Source of the DNA: Marinomonas pollencensis
GTDB taxonomy: Bacteria > Pseudomonadota > Gammaproteobacteria > Pseudomonadales > Marinomonadaceae
DNA: 64,000 nucleotides
Reading direction: 5' to 3'
NCBI RefSeq assembly: GCF_003387375.1
Contig: NZ_QUNG01000004.1
Coordinates: forward strand, 248,001-312,000
The first letter of the stretch is position 1. Each line of letters starts with the position of its first letter. Made by a program: the position numbers and the translations under genes. Shown piece after piece: positions 1-8,768 of the stretch. Below the pieces are notes generated by a model that saw nothing but the letters and a program-made list of their open reading frames with translations, was not told the origin of the DNA and made no database searches.

Positions 1-155
1 ATGGACTCTTTAATCCCCTCTTCGATAAATAAAGGGTAAATTAAATCGTTTAAGGAAAAATCGTGTTCGCGGACTAAATCGCGCATAGCGGGTGTGCCGC
101 GAAGGCGGCGTAAACGTTTGAGAGGACCAGTGGAATCGGCAGTGGAAAGAGACAT
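1..155 (-). CDS. hemB: Delta-aminolevulinic acid dehydratase (porphobilinogen synthase), N-terminal part
   Basis: This is the first 51 codons of a gene that runs off the left edge. The visible protein starts MSLSTADSTGPLKRLRRLRG and continues with TPAMRDLVREH and DLIYPLFIEEG, the characteristic HemB amino terminus. HemB condenses two 5-aminolevulinate molecules to porphobilinogen in the cytosolic tetrapyrrole (heme) pathway. The zinc or magnesium sites and the Schiff-base lysines lie outside the window and cannot be checked. The assignment rests on N-terminal similarity alone. Confidence 0.85.
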   Translation of the reverse strand, partial: MSLSTADSTGPLKRLRRLRGTPAMRDLVREHDFSLNDLIYPLFIEEGIKES

Positions 156-329
156 GGTGAATCCTTACTAATTAGCGCATCAAAGGGCGCGGTTAACTAA
201 TGAGGATAAAAGGATACACCCGTAAAAAGGCAATAGACCATGCGTAGCAAACAGGATTCTTCAAATAAGCACATTTTCCTAGAGCAAGTTCGCCTTCTTT
301 ACGGCGAATGATGCTCCAGTTAACCTTCT

Positions 330-611
330 TTAAAGCAGGGTCACACCCGCCACTTCGGTCACACTTTTGGCATCCGCCCGTTCCATGATTTTAACCAAAA
401 CAGATTGGATGGTTTCATCTTCTCGTACATCATTTTTGGCATTAAAACGCTGCTCTTGGCAAGCGTCCCCCTCTTCCATGGTAAAACGAATCACCACTTC
501 TGTGGCCAACTCTTTATTGCTACCAAAATACTCTAACTCAATCGCAGGGTATCCTTTGAAGCCTTTTTTAACTTGTTTTGCGATGCGTTTTTTTGCTTTA
601 TCCAAGTGCAT
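330..611 (-). CDS. Conserved hypothetical protein, 93 aa
   Basis: Short soluble protein with a lysine-rich start (MHLDKAKKRIAKQVKKGFKG) and a mixed charged body; it has no signal peptide, membrane segment or cysteine pair. The ATG is preceded by AAGGA at a 6-base spacing, which supports this start and a real gene. I do not recognise the family. It lies between hemB and dps, all leftward, with separate intergenic gaps, so it is probably transcribed alone. No function is proposed. Confidence 0.7.
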   Translation of the reverse strand: MHLDKAKKRIAKQVKKGFKGYPAIELEYFGSNKELATEVVIRFTMEEGDACQEQRFNAKNDVREDETIQSVLVKIMERADAKSVTEVAGVTLL

Positions 612-726
612 GATGAATCCTTAACAATAGCAATATGCTCCTGTGCATTATCACCTATAAGGCAAGGGTTAAGCGAGTGATCACGACAATAAACCTACCG
701 CCAATCCAGCGCTAGGCAAAACAAAT

Positions 727-761
727 AAAAAAAAGCCAGTGATTTGATCTCACTGGCTTTG
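727..761 (-). terminator. Rho-independent terminator after dps
   Basis: An inverted repeat (AAAGCCAGTGA / TCACTGGCTTT) is followed on the minus strand by a run of T. It lies 23 bases past the dps stop. Confidence 0.8.
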
Positions 762-783
762 TTGTTGCGCCACAAAAGAGCGA

Positions 784-1254
784 CTAAGAATGAGTTGCTC
801 TTAGCATCCAAGCGGTTTTTTCATGTATCCGCATGCGATCAGACACTAAAGAAGCAGAAGACTCATCATCCGCTTCTTGTGCTATTTTCAATACATCTCG
901 GCATGTTCTAATCACTTGTTCATGCCCTTTCGTCAAGATTTTCACCATCTCTGCTGAGCTCGGCACCCCATCCACTTCTTCAATTGAAGTCAATTTGGCA
1001 AATTCTTTATACGTACCAGGCGCTGGGACATCTAACGTCCGAATCCGCTCCGCAATGTCATCCACCGCAGTCGCTAACTCTTGATAATGCTCTTCAAACA
1101 TCAAATGCAGCTCGCGAAACTGTAATCCTGTGACATTCCAATGGAAGTTATGTGTTTGTAAATATAGGGTATAAGAGTCGGCTAACAGGCGTTTTAGGCC
1201 TTCTGAAATTTCAGATCTATTTGCTTTATTAATGCCAATATCAATATCTGTCAT
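784..1254 (-). CDS. dps: Dps-family DNA-protecting ferritin-like protein
   Basis: 156-residue Dps homolog. Dps dodecamers oxidise and store iron using hydrogen peroxide and protect DNA in starvation or oxidative stress. The ferroxidase signature is visible near the start: HNFHWNVTG, then [12 protein letters not shown] and later DDIAERIR, giving the inter-subunit iron ligands His, His, Asp and Glu. Length is typical for the family. The ATG has a GAGGT Shine-Dalgarno at 6 bases. It is monocistronic with its own terminator and a 400-base upstream gap. The N-terminus is short with few lysines, so DNA binding cannot be inferred from this sequence. Confidence 0.93.
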   Translation of the reverse strand: MTDIDIGINKANRSEISEGLKRLLADSYTLYLQTHNFHWNVTGLQFRELHLMFEEHYQELATAVDDIAERIRTLDVPAPGTYKEFAKLTSIEEVDGVPSSAEMVKILTKGHEQVIRTCRDVLKIAQEADDESSASLVSDRMRIHEKTAWMLRATHS

Positions 1255-1654
1255 GTCATTACCTCATCGTTAATGTGACACGAAACGTCGCTTATTGATG
1301 CTAACCATATAAGCTGTCATCGCGTCGTATGCGTTATTCCTGCTCATAAGTGCAAGGCTATACCAGCAGGCCTAGCTTATTATTACAAGAAGCCGCATAA
1401 CTTCGAAACCAGATAAGTTGTCACAAATAAGGAGTTAAGTAAGGTACAAATCCCTCTGTCTCAATATGAGAACAGTAGAGTATTGACCAGATGCTTAACA
1501 AAAACACAAGTTTTAAAACCAGAACACGACCCTTAACAATCGTGTAACTTAAACGCTACTTGCTTCTTAATACTTAACCCAAGCGCACTTTACCGTTAGA
1601 ATGCTGACCATTTAATAAAATACTTTTCTTGACCAAACACTACGAGTAGCCCGA
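1255..1654. other. Intergenic region between divergent dps and glutaredoxin gene
   Basis: 400 bases without a convincing ORF. It must hold the dps promoter (leftward) and the promoter of the glutaredoxin gene (rightward). I could not pick a confident -35/-10 pair or an OxyR-type site by eye. No repeat or RNA gene was recognised. Confidence 0.5.
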
Positions 1655-2026
1655 ATGAAAATACTGATAAAGCTTATCCGCAATGCACTAGGCGTGATTA
1701 TTGCGACGCTTGACCTCGTCACCCGTGGATCCAAACTAAAACGCACGCCAGAACAGCAACAAGAAGTAAATAAAGAAGTGGAACAACTGGCACTTTACCA
1801 ATTTTTTGCCTGCCCCTTCTGCATCAAAACTCGCCGCGCGATATACAAGCTGAACCTGCCAATTGAAAAGCGCAGCGCTTCTGAAGGATCACCACACCGT
1901 CAGGAATTGTTAGCCGGCGGTGGTCGTGTAAAAGTCCCTTGTTTACGTATTGAAAAAGACGGCAAAGTAGAATGGATGTATGAGTCTTCAGACATTATTC
2001 GTTATCTTGAACAACGTTTTGCTTAG
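1655..2026 (+). CDS. Membrane-anchored glutaredoxin / GST N-terminal domain protein
   Basis: 123 residues. The first 25 residues (about LIRNALGVIIATLDLV) form a hydrophobic stretch that may be an N-terminal membrane anchor. From about residue 45 there is a thioredoxin-fold domain with the dithiol motif CPFC (in LYQFFACPFCIKTRRA), the cis-proline segment VKVPCLRI and the C-terminal ESSDIIRYL typical of glutaredoxin and GST N-domains. It probably reduces disulfides or glutathione adducts. Partners are unknown. The gene stands alone and is followed by a strong terminator. The start is ATG with only a weak Shine-Dalgarno. Confidence 0.85.
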   Translation: MKILIKLIRNALGVIIATLDLVTRGSKLKRTPEQQQEVNKEVEQLALYQFFACPFCIKTRRAIYKLNLPIEKRSASEGSPHRQELLAGGGRVKVPCLRIEKDGKVEWMYESSDIIRYLEQRFA

Positions 2027-2060
2027 TTGCAAACCTGCTATTCCCCCGATCTAATACTTT

Positions 2061-2094
2061 AAAAAATGGTGACTTTTTACAGTCACCATTTTTT
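2061..2094 (+). terminator. Rho-independent terminator after the glutaredoxin gene
   Basis: A perfect stem AAAAAATGGTGACT / AGTCACCATTTTTT with a short loop ends in a T-run. It is 35 bases beyond the glutaredoxin stop. Confidence 0.88.
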
Positions 2095-2185
2095 ATTTTG
2101 GCAGCTCTCAAGCCAAAATCTCTCTACCTGCTTTTTTACTGTATACTGCGCGCTACTCTCCTTATGACAATCTGTCCGAGCATCT

Positions 2186-3466
2186 ATGCCATTTTCAAAA
2201 CTTGGGCTTTCTAGTCCTCTTGTAAAAGCCACTAAAGAACTGGGTTACCGCACCCCTACTGAGATTCAAAGACAAGCCATTCCGGTTATTCTGTCTGGTA
2301 AAGATCTTGTCGCAACCTCTCAAACCGGTACCGGTAAAACCGCTGCCTTTGTGCTGCCGATTCTGGAAAAGCTGAACAAGGAAGGGACTCTACGTGGTAA
2401 GCGTGTACAGGCACTTATCCTGACGCCGACCCGTGAGCTGGCTGTACAGGTAGAAGCCAATATTGCCCTCTACAGCAAAAATTTAAAGCTCAGCTCATTC
2501 GCCGTTTATGGTGGTGTGGATATCGAGCCACAAAAGCAGCGCTTAATTGAAGGTGTAGACATTTTGGTCGCGACACCAGGCCGCTTGCTTGATTTGACGC
2601 ACCAACGTGCCATTCACTTTGATGAACTTGAAATCTTAGTATTAGATGAAGCCGATAGAATGATCGACATGGGCTTCTCGGACGATCTGTACAAAATTTT
2701 AGATCGTCTGCCTCAACACCGTCAAAATCTATTCTTCTCTGCGACCATCACAGACAGTGTGCGCTCACTGTCTTATGATTTTACCGACAGCAAAGTCAGT
2801 GAAGCCGCCACAGAAATAAAGATTTCACCGCGTACGAAGACATCACCAACGATCAAACAATGGTTAATTACCGTTGATAAAGACACTAAATCAGCATTGC
2901 TTAGCCATTTGATCAAAGAGCGAGAATGGGATCAGGCGCTGATCTTCATCGAGAAAAAACACGGTGCCGCTAAGCTGGTTGCACAGCTGGCTAAACGCGG
3001 CATAGTAGCAGACTCGATTCATGGTGATAGAAGCCAAGCCATGCGTGAAAAAATTCTCGCTGACTTTAAGTCTGGTAAATTAAAATATCTCGTGGCGACC
3101 GGCGTTGCCGCACGTGGTATCGACATTGGCGATCTGAGCCGTGTGGTAAATTACGACTTACCTTTCAAACCAGAAGAATACGTTCACCGTATTGGTCGAA
3201 CTGGTCGTGCCGGTGCAGATGGTGAAGCTATCTCTTTTGTCGCCATGGGAGACTTTAAAAACCTATGCGCAATCGAAAGCCGTTTGAAACATGTTATCGA
3301 ACGTGAAGAAATCGATGAATTCCCGGTTCGAAAAACCGTACCTGTTTCTGTGTTGAATTTTGTTCGTAAGAGTAAAGCGCCTGAACGCAAAGGCCCGTCT
3401 AAACCAAGAACGGGCAGCAAACCAAAGCATCCGATTAAAACAGAACGCAAGCAAAAAAGTCAGTAG
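2186..3466 (+). CDS. rhlE: DEAD-box ATP-dependent RNA helicase, RhlE type
   Basis: 426 residues with the full DEAD-box set in order: Q motif GYRTPTEIQ (20-28), Walker A SQTGTGKT (45-52), PTRELAVQV, TPGRLLDL, DEADRM, SAT, then RGID and HRIGRTGRAG in the second RecA domain. The C-terminal 50 residues are rich in lysine, arginine and proline, as in RhlE proteins that bind RNA through a basic tail. RhlE helicases act in ribosome assembly and RNA decay. The gene is alone, with a candidate -10 TATACT at 2142-2147 and a terminator immediately downstream. RhlE versus another DEAD-box subgroup is inferred from length and tail. Confidence 0.92.
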   Translation: MPFSKLGLSSPLVKATKELGYRTPTEIQRQAIPVILSGKDLVATSQTGTGKTAAFVLPILEKLNKEGTLRGKRVQALILTPTRELAVQVEANIALYSKNLKLSSFAVYGGVDIEPQKQRLIEGVDILVATPGRLLDLTHQRAIHFDELEILVLDEADRMIDMGFSDDLYKILDRLPQHRQNLFFSATITDSVRSLSYDFTDSKVSEAATEIKISPRTKTSPTIKQWLITVDKDTKSALLSHLIKEREWDQALIFIEKKHGAAKLVAQLAKRGIVADSIHGDRSQAMREKILADFKSGKLKYLVATGVAARGIDIGDLSRVVNYDLPFKPEEYVHRIGRTGRAGADGEAISFVAMGDFKNLCAIESRLKHVIEREEIDEFPVRKTVPVSVLNFVRKSKAPERKGPSKPRTGSKPKHPIKTERKQKSQ

Positions 3467-3515
3467 CACGATTACCGACAGATTTCTTAAAGACCGTTTC
3501 TCGGAGTAGAATGCT

Positions 3516-3540
3516 AAAGAGGCCTATCGGCCTCTTTTTT
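3516..3540 (+). terminator. Rho-independent terminator after rhlE
   Basis: Stem AAAGAGGCC / GGCCTCTTT with a 4-base loop and a T-run. It overlaps the 5' extension of the following cls reading frame, which argues that cls starts downstream of it. Confidence 0.85.
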
Positions 3541-3573
3541 ATTGCTAACCAACGACTCGCTAGGATGGAATTT

Positions 3574-5043
3574 ATGCAAATCGTGGCTTCATTAATTGAT
3601 TGGATTTATGCTCATTGGGTTACCAATGTGCTGCTGATGCATATCGCTTTATCGTTAATAAGTTCGCTGCATATCTTGCTCTTCAAAGAGAATGACCGCA
3701 CTTCACTAGCGTGGATTGGTCTGGTGATTTTTTCACCTATTATCGGTAGCCTCTTCTATTGGCTATTTGGCATCAATCGTATTAAACGACTGGCGCAACG
3801 TGAGCACCCACACCCCCTCAAAGCGGATTTTCGTCAGCCTTGTTCCGCGCTTGATTTTCATCAACTCCCAGAGGTTTGGCATTCTGCGATTAAAGCCGCT
3901 TACGCTATTCATCCGGTTAACTTTGCCACGAACAATCAGGTCACTCCGTTAATTAATGGCGATAGCGCTTATCCCGAAATGATCCGCTCCATTAAACATG
4001 CCCAGCACTCTGTGGTGCTATCAAGCTATATTTTTGACTACGATTCCCTCGGCCGACAATTCGTCACCGCCTTATCCGATGCACAACAACGAGGGGTAAG
4101 AGTGAATGTGCTGTTAGACGGTATTGGGGTCGGCTATAGCTGGCGCAAATCAGATCGAGCCTTGACCAAAAGAGGGGTAAATACAGCCCGCTTTCTACCG
4201 GCTGTTTCCTTAACTGGGATTCGCTTTATTAATTTAAGAAACCACCGAAAAATACTCTGTGTTGACGGTGATGTGGCCTATATTGGTGGCATGAATGTGA
4301 GCAAAAACAATCTGGTCAACACATCACAACACCCAATTGATGATGTTCATTTTAAAGTCACAGGCCCGGTGATTGACCAAATTAGCAAGGTGTTTGTAGA
4401 GGATTGGTTCTTTGCCACTGGCGAGCGAATTCAGTTTCCATTGTTTGACCCAAGCGCCGCTCGACAATCGGCTCAGTCAACAACAGCGCCTAGCCAAGTG
4501 GTGGCTCGCGTTGTGCAAGATGGGCCGGATGAATACCATAATAGAATACGCTGGACGCTAATAAACGCGTTAGTGTGCGCCCAAAAAAGCGTCAAAATCA
4601 TAACGCCCTATTTTATTCCTGATCAAACTCTCATGACGTCACTTCATGCCGCCGCGCTTCGTGGCGTCGCGGTCGATATTATCATTCCTGCACGCAGTAA
4701 CATTCCGTTTATTGACTGGGTAATGGAAGCCAACTTTTCTCGTATCATTGAGCACGGTATTCGTATCTATAAAAACAGTCGACCATTTGATCACAGCAAA
4801 ATCGTTCTTATCGATGATGTTTGGTCATTTATTGGCTCCACCAACTGGGACGCGAGAAGTTTAGAATTTAACTTCGAAATTAATCTAGAATGTTTTGATA
4901 GCAACTTAAATGCTCAATTAACCCAGCTGTTCAAAGACAAACAAAAAAATGCCGAGCCAGTTCGAGCAGAAGAGGTAAACCAATTGGCGCTCTATAAAAA
5001 AATACGCAATAACTTATTTCGGTTATTTTCGCCCTATTTATAG
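3574..5043 (+). CDS. cls: Cardiolipin synthase
   Basis: Phospholipase D superfamily enzyme that joins two phosphatidylglycerol molecules (ClsA type) to make cardiolipin at the inner membrane. The N-terminus has two hydrophobic segments (VLLMHIALSLISSLHILLF and WIGLVIFSPIIGSLFYWLF). Two HKD motifs are present: NHRKILCVDGDVAYIGGMN and FDHSKIVLIDDVWSFIGSTN. The reading frame extends upstream to 3511, but that stretch encodes the rhlE terminator. ATG 3574 has AGGATGGA just upstream and gives a normal N-terminus, so it was chosen; 3565 is the alternative. ClsA versus other Cls subclasses is inferred from the paired membrane segments. Confidence 0.92.
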   Translation: MQIVASLIDWIYAHWVTNVLLMHIALSLISSLHILLFKENDRTSLAWIGLVIFSPIIGSLFYWLFGINRIKRLAQREHPHPLKADFRQPCSALDFHQLPEVWHSAIKAAYAIHPVNFATNNQVTPLINGDSAYPEMIRSIKHAQHSVVLSSYIFDYDSLGRQFVTALSDAQQRGVRVNVLLDGIGVGYSWRKSDRALTKRGVNTARFLPAVSLTGIRFINLRNHRKILCVDGDVAYIGGMNVSKNNLVNTSQHPIDDVHFKVTGPVIDQISKVFVEDWFFATGERIQFPLFDPSAARQSAQSTTAPSQVVARVVQDGPDEYHNRIRWTLINALVCAQKSVKIITPYFIPDQTLMTSLHAAALRGVAVDIIIPARSNIPFIDWVMEANFSRIIEHGIRIYKNSRPFDHSKIVLIDDVWSFIGSTNWDARSLEFNFEINLECFDSNLNAQLTQLFKDKQKNAEPVRAEEVNQLALYKKIRNNLFRLFSPYL

Positions 5044-5063
5044 AGCCCATAAAACGAGTCAAC

Positions 5064-5084
5064 AATCAGCCTATTAGGCTGATT
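5064..5084 (+). terminator. Hairpin between cls and the EEP gene, weak terminator candidate
   Basis: Nine-base-pair stem AATCAGCCT / AGGCTGATT with a 3-base loop. The following bases are TATAGA rather than a T-run, so it may stabilise or attenuate the transcript rather than end it. Confidence 0.4.
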
Positions 5085-5105
5085 TATAGATACCCGAGGC
5101 CTGCT

Positions 5106-5876
5106 ATGATCACACAACGCTATCGCTCCGTTGAATCTCTTACCCTAATGGGCAATGCCCCTAAGCAAGCCCTAGGACCAAACATCGAACTGCTGCTATG
5201 GAATGTATTTAAATGCAAACGAAAAGGCTGGCAAAAGGACTTCTCCTCTCTCATTCACAACAAAGACTTAATCCTGTTGCAAGAGGCCGTTTTAAACACC
5301 CCGTTTGATAACCTATTTCATCACTCTTTACAGCATCAATGGATTATGGCGAGCAGTTTTCGAAACCTCAAAAGCAACATAGAAACGGGGGTGAAAACAG
5401 GGGCTTCCGTGGCTGCACAATCACAGTATTTTTCCGCCTCCGAACATGGTGAGCCACTCACCCAAACCAAAAAAATGCTGTTGGCCATTGAATACCCATT
5501 AGTCGATATTGGCAGCACGACAGCGTCTTCTCTCTTGGTGATCAACGCCCATCTCATCAACTTTGTTGCCATCGGAAAATTCAGAGCACACCTAGAACAA
5601 ATCTCGCACACACTACAAGGGCATAATGGCCCTATTGTATTAGCGGGAGATTTTAATACCTGGAATAAAAAAAGGCTGGCGAGCTTTAACAAGCTGGCCG
5701 CTGAATATTCATTGCAGCAAGTCGACATGGTACGTCAGCCACGATTAAACCATTTATTCCGACACCTTGATCATGTTTATTGTCGTGGTTTCGAGGTGAC
5801 TCATGTTCAGGTACATAGCGACATTCATTCATCTGACCACTACCCAATCAGCTTGTCGTTACAGCTAACAAAATAG
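5106..5876 (+). CDS. Endonuclease/exonuclease/phosphatase (EEP) family protein
   Basis: 256-residue member of the metal-dependent EEP fold (DNase I-like, AP endonuclease and sphingomyelinase relatives). Visible motifs are LLLWNVFKCKRKGW near residue 30, LLQEAV (catalytic Glu), VINAHLINF, AGDFNTWNKKR (Asp-x-Asn) and LDHVYCRG followed by HSSDHYPIS (terminal Asp-His). There is no signal peptide, so a cytosolic enzyme is likely. The substrate cannot be decided; nucleic acid or phospholipid head groups are both possible. It lies 62 bases after cls with a GAGG Shine-Dalgarno at 6 bases and may share its transcript. Confidence 0.82.
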   Translation: MITQRYRSVESLTLMGNAPKQALGPNIELLLWNVFKCKRKGWQKDFSSLIHNKDLILLQEAVLNTPFDNLFHHSLQHQWIMASSFRNLKSNIETGVKTGASVAAQSQYFSASEHGEPLTQTKKMLLAIEYPLVDIGSTTASSLLVINAHLINFVAIGKFRAHLEQISHTLQGHNGPIVLAGDFNTWNKKRLASFNKLAAEYSLQQVDMVRQPRLNHLFRHLDHVYCRGFEVTHVQVHSDIHSSDHYPISLSLQLTK

Positions 5877-5900
5877 CCGTTGTTGGCACTCTGACAATGT

Positions 5901-6854
5901 TTATTGGGGAGTAAACAGCGCCAATACTTCCGCGTTACTTGGGTGTTTTTTCAATAAAGACAACAGCTTTTGAGTCCCCTCTAGGGGCTTAAGATTGGTA
6001 AAGGAACGACGTAACTGACGAACCGCTTCAAGGTCTTTTTCCTCGATAAGCAACTCTTCACGACGGGTACTGCTTTTCGCAATATCTATGGCGGGAAAAA
6101 TGCGCTGACTCGCCAACTCCCGTGACAGGACAATTTCCATATTGCCTGTGCCTTTAAACTCTTCAAAAATCACCTGATCCATGCGGCTTCCCGTGTCTAC
6201 CAACACAGTCGCAAGAATCGTCAATGACCCACCGTTTTCAATTTTTCTGGCCGCGCCAAACAGTTTACGAGGAATCTCTAACGCACGCGCATCAACCCCG
6301 CCCGACATGGTTCGGCCACTACTACGCTGGCCTGCGTTATGCACACGGGACAAGCGCGTCAGAGAGTCAATCACTATCATCACATTTTCGCCTTCCCCTG
6401 CTTGAATGATTGCCTTCTCCAACAACTCATCGGCCACACGCACATGTTCTACGTGGCTATTGTCCGAAGACGACGCATGCACTTCTGCTGACACACTGCG
6501 TTTGAAATCGGTGACTTCTTCAGGGCGTTCATCAATCAGCAAGGCATACAGCTTAATCTCTGGGTACGCACCGCTCACAGCCTGACAAATATGCTTTAAC
6601 AGAGTGGTTTTACCAGACCCAGGAGGTGCGACAATTAAGCCTCGCTGTCCCAGACCTATCGGCGTTATCAAATCCATGGCGCGCATCGACAACTCAGTAG
6701 AACTAGAAGCCAAACGCATAGCCGGAGAAGGATGCACAGCCACCCCATTTAAGAAACGTTTTTTGGGATCGTTCGGATACAGATCCTCAGGTTTTTCTTC
6801 CGGGGTAAGGTCTTTACTGCGCTTACCTTTATTACTTAATATTTTTCGTGTCAT
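5901..6854 (-). CDS. Short Rho-like ATPase lacking the N-terminal RNA-binding domain
   Basis: 317-residue paralog of transcription termination factor Rho. It contains the hexameric RecA-like ATPase core: LITPIGLGQRGLIV, Walker A APPGSGKTT (76-84), LIDERPEEV (106-114), Walker B VMIVIDSLTR (about 159-168), Q-loop region MSGGVDARAL, R-loop region DTGSRMDQVIFEEFKGTGN and the arginine-finger region SSTRREELL. The usual Rho N-terminal helical and cold-shock RNA-binding domains (about 130 residues) are replaced by about 45 charged residues. Canonical Rho has PPKAGKT at the P-loop. ATPase residues look intact, so the protein is probably active; RNA loading would have to differ. Its role is unknown. 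It is leftward upstream of rsuA with a 76-base gap. Confidence 0.85.
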   Translation of the reverse strand: MTRKILSNKGKRSKDLTPEEKPEDLYPNDPKKRFLNGVAVHPSPAMRLASSSTELSMRAMDLITPIGLGQRGLIVAPPGSGKTTLLKHICQAVSGAYPEIKLYALLIDERPEEVTDFKRSVSAEVHASSSDNSHVEHVRVADELLEKAIIQAGEGENVMIVIDSLTRLSRVHNAGQRSSGRTMSGGVDARALEIPRKLFGAARKIENGGSLTILATVLVDTGSRMDQVIFEEFKGTGNMEIVLSRELASQRIFPAIDIAKSSTRREELLIEEKDLEAVRQLRRSFTNLKPLEGTQKLLSLLKKHPSNAEVLALFTPQ

Positions 6855-6929
6855 AGCATTATTGCTCTAGGAATAAGGGAGTTATTGCTGCGTTGAGCGG
6901 CAATAAAAAAGGGGCGGAGGATGACAAAA

Positions 6930-7637
6930 CTAGCGATTACGGCCAAATGAAGCCACTTCATCCTGACTCAAATAACGCCACTGTCCGACATCAATATCTA
7001 GACGAACATCGCCAATTTGCTCTCGATGCAAACCAATGACACGATTTCCTACGGCGGCAAACATGCGCTTTACTTGGTGAAACTTACCTTCTGTCAGGGT
7101 TAGCAATACTTGCTGTTGAGTGACCCGCTGCAAGCGTGCAGGCTGAGTAAGTTGAGACTCTCCTTGCAGCAAAATGCCTTGGGCAAATTGTTCTGCAATC
7201 TGCGCCGCTTGATGCTCAGACAAGGCTCGCGACAGGGTAACACGATAGACTTTATGACACTTTTTTTCAGGCCGAGTGATATCAAAAGACCAACGTCCAT
7301 CGTCGGTGATTAACACCAGGCCCGTGGTGTCTGCGTCCAAGCGCCCGGCTATATGCAGCTCGGAAGGTTTCTCAATCTGCAAGCCATTAAACAAAGAAGG
7401 GTACACTTCATCGATATTAGAACACACGGTGGCAGCGGGTTTATGCATCATAATATAGCGAAAAGCCCGCGCTTTAAGCGTTTCATCCAACAACTTAACA
7501 AGATTATTCTCATGCACCTGATGCGCCTCATTGAGAACCACCTCATTATTCACGCTCAACTCGCCTCGATGAATCGCTCTAATGGCTTGTTCTTTGGACA
7601 GTTCGGTGCTTTTACAAACAAATTTATCAAGACGCAT
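6930..7637 (-). CDS. rsuA: 16S rRNA pseudouridine(516) synthase
   Basis: 235 residues. An S4 RNA-binding domain (MRLDKFVCKSTELSKEQAIR) is followed by the RsuA/RluB/E/F catalytic core with GRLDADTTGLVLITDDG, which holds the catalytic aspartate, and the downstream EGKFHQVKRMFAAVGN motif. RsuA converts U516 of 16S rRNA to pseudouridine on the assembling 30S particle. Length and domain order match RsuA. The Shine-Dalgarno is weak. It sits between the YkgJ protein and the Rho paralog, all leftward, without overlap. Confidence 0.88.
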   Translation of the reverse strand: MRLDKFVCKSTELSKEQAIRAIHRGELSVNNEVVLNEAHQVHENNLVKLLDETLKARAFRYIMMHKPAATVCSNIDEVYPSLFNGLQIEKPSELHIAGRLDADTTGLVLITDDGRWSFDITRPEKKCHKVYRVTLSRALSEHQAAQIAEQFAQGILLQGESQLTQPARLQRVTQQQVLLTLTEGKFHQVKRMFAAVGNRVIGLHREQIGDVRLDIDVGQWRYLSQDEVASFGRNR

Positions 7638-7706
7638 GGTAAACCAGATTCAGAAGGTGAACACAACAGAGTACAACGGACCCAAAACCAAAGCCGCTGC
7701 CCTCCT

Positions 7707-8060
7707 CTAGACTAACACCTGCCGTGTGGTCGCGATAAAATGATGCACCTCTTCCTCTATCTTTGGGTCCACCATTTGCTCAGGCCTTCTGTCATTCGGG
7801 CAAGCCATACGCGGCGTAGTGCCAAACAGACGACAGATCAATGGCCGTTCATCGTAGACGGTACAACCATCAGGACCTAAATGCACACAGTTAAACTCAT
7901 TTAACGCCGCTTCATGCTCTGCCTCTGTTTTTACTGGCAAACGTGACATCTCTTCTGACGAAGTGGTGACTGGGCCGCAACAATCATGACAGCCCTCTAC
8001 GCATTTGAAGGAGGGAATATTGTCTCGTAGGCGGGCAATGATATCGCGATTAGAGTGCAT
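7707..8060 (-). CDS. YkgJ-family cysteine cluster protein
   Basis: 117 residues with the metal-binding cysteine pattern of the family: CVEGCHDCCGPV near residue 19-30, then NCVHLGPDGCTVYDERPLICRLFG with three more cysteines. These cysteines probably bind zinc or an iron-sulfur cluster. The reaction of this family is not settled. There is no signal peptide, so it is cytosolic. AAGGTC lies upstream of the ATG. It is 30 bases downstream of the HAD gene on the same strand, so the two may be cotranscribed. Confidence 0.82.
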   Translation of the reverse strand: MHSNRDIIARLRDNIPSFKCVEGCHDCCGPVTTSSEEMSRLPVKTEAEHEAALNEFNCVHLGPDGCTVYDERPLICRLFGTTPRMACPNDRRPEQMVDPKIEEEVHHFIATTRQVLV

Positions 8061-8090
8061 TAAGCTTGACCTTGTTATCAGAAAAAGAAT

Positions 8091-8768
8091 CTAACAGCAT
8101 TCTACCGCAATTATTTTGTCGACAATATCACCCATGTGGTTGCCATGAATATCTGGTGAACGATACAAAGGGTGATAAAGCGCTGGTGTGCGAGCTATGT
8201 AGGCTGCTTTCATTCCTGCTGACAAGGCGCCATGGGTGTCCCAATCGTGTGTTGCCACAAGGCGTAACTCCGCAAGGGGTAAGCCCAATGTCTCTGCGGC
8301 AAATTGATAGGCTTTTGGATCTGGCTTAAAGCTCCCAGTGGACTCTACCGACAAAATATCATCGAACACCTCGGACAAGCCCGCGTTGTTGATTTGTGTC
8401 GCAATCAAATTAAGCGATGAGTTAGAAAAGGCCACGCAACGAAACCCCGCGCTTTTTAAACGCTGTAAGGCGGGCTGAATGTCATCATGGGGAGGAAGAC
8501 TCGCAAAGCCTGTTAAAATATCATCACGCTGTGGTGCCGATAACGCGACCCCTTTGCGCACTGCAACAGCGTCCAATACCACGCCAGCTAAAGCTGCAAA
8601 GTCGGTTTTCACCTGCGTTGCCACACACACAGTTGAAGAGTGTAACAAGCTGGCAAACCACAGAGACATGACGCCGTCATCACCAAAGGCCGCCTTGAAC
8701 TTAGGCTTTAAGGTCTCAAGGTTTAACACGGTTTCATTAATATCAAACAGTATCGTCTTCTGTGTCAT
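8091..8768 (-). CDS. HAD-superfamily hydrolase, type II haloacid dehalogenase-like
   Basis: 225 residues. HAD motif I is ILFDINETVLNL with the nucleophilic Asp at residue 9; motif II is VAFSNSS; the motif III lysine is in STGSFKPDPKAY; the motif IV-like region is VATHDWDTHGALSAGM. The order and spacing fit the L-2-haloacid dehalogenase group, where hydrolysis goes through an aspartyl ester. Motif I has Asn-Glu-Thr where the dehalogenases usually have Tyr-Gly-Thr, so dehalogenation is not assured and a phosphatase is possible. It is the first gene before the YkgJ protein on this strand. Confidence 0.8.
   Translation of the reverse strand: MTQKTILFDINETVLNLETLKPKFKAAFGDDGVMSLWFASLLHSSTVCVATQVKTDFAALAGVVLDAVAVRKGVALSAPQRDDILTGFASLPPHDDIQPALQRLKSAGFRCVAFSNSSLNLIATQINNAGLSEVFDDILSVESTGSFKPDPKAYQFAAETLGLPLAELRLVATHDWDTHGALSAGMKAAYIARTPALYHPLYRSPDIHGNHMGDIVDKIIAVECC

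Noticed and set aside
3511..3573. Upstream start of cardiolipin synthase
   Set aside because: This segment forms the rhlE terminator hairpin and T-run and has no proper ribosome site.
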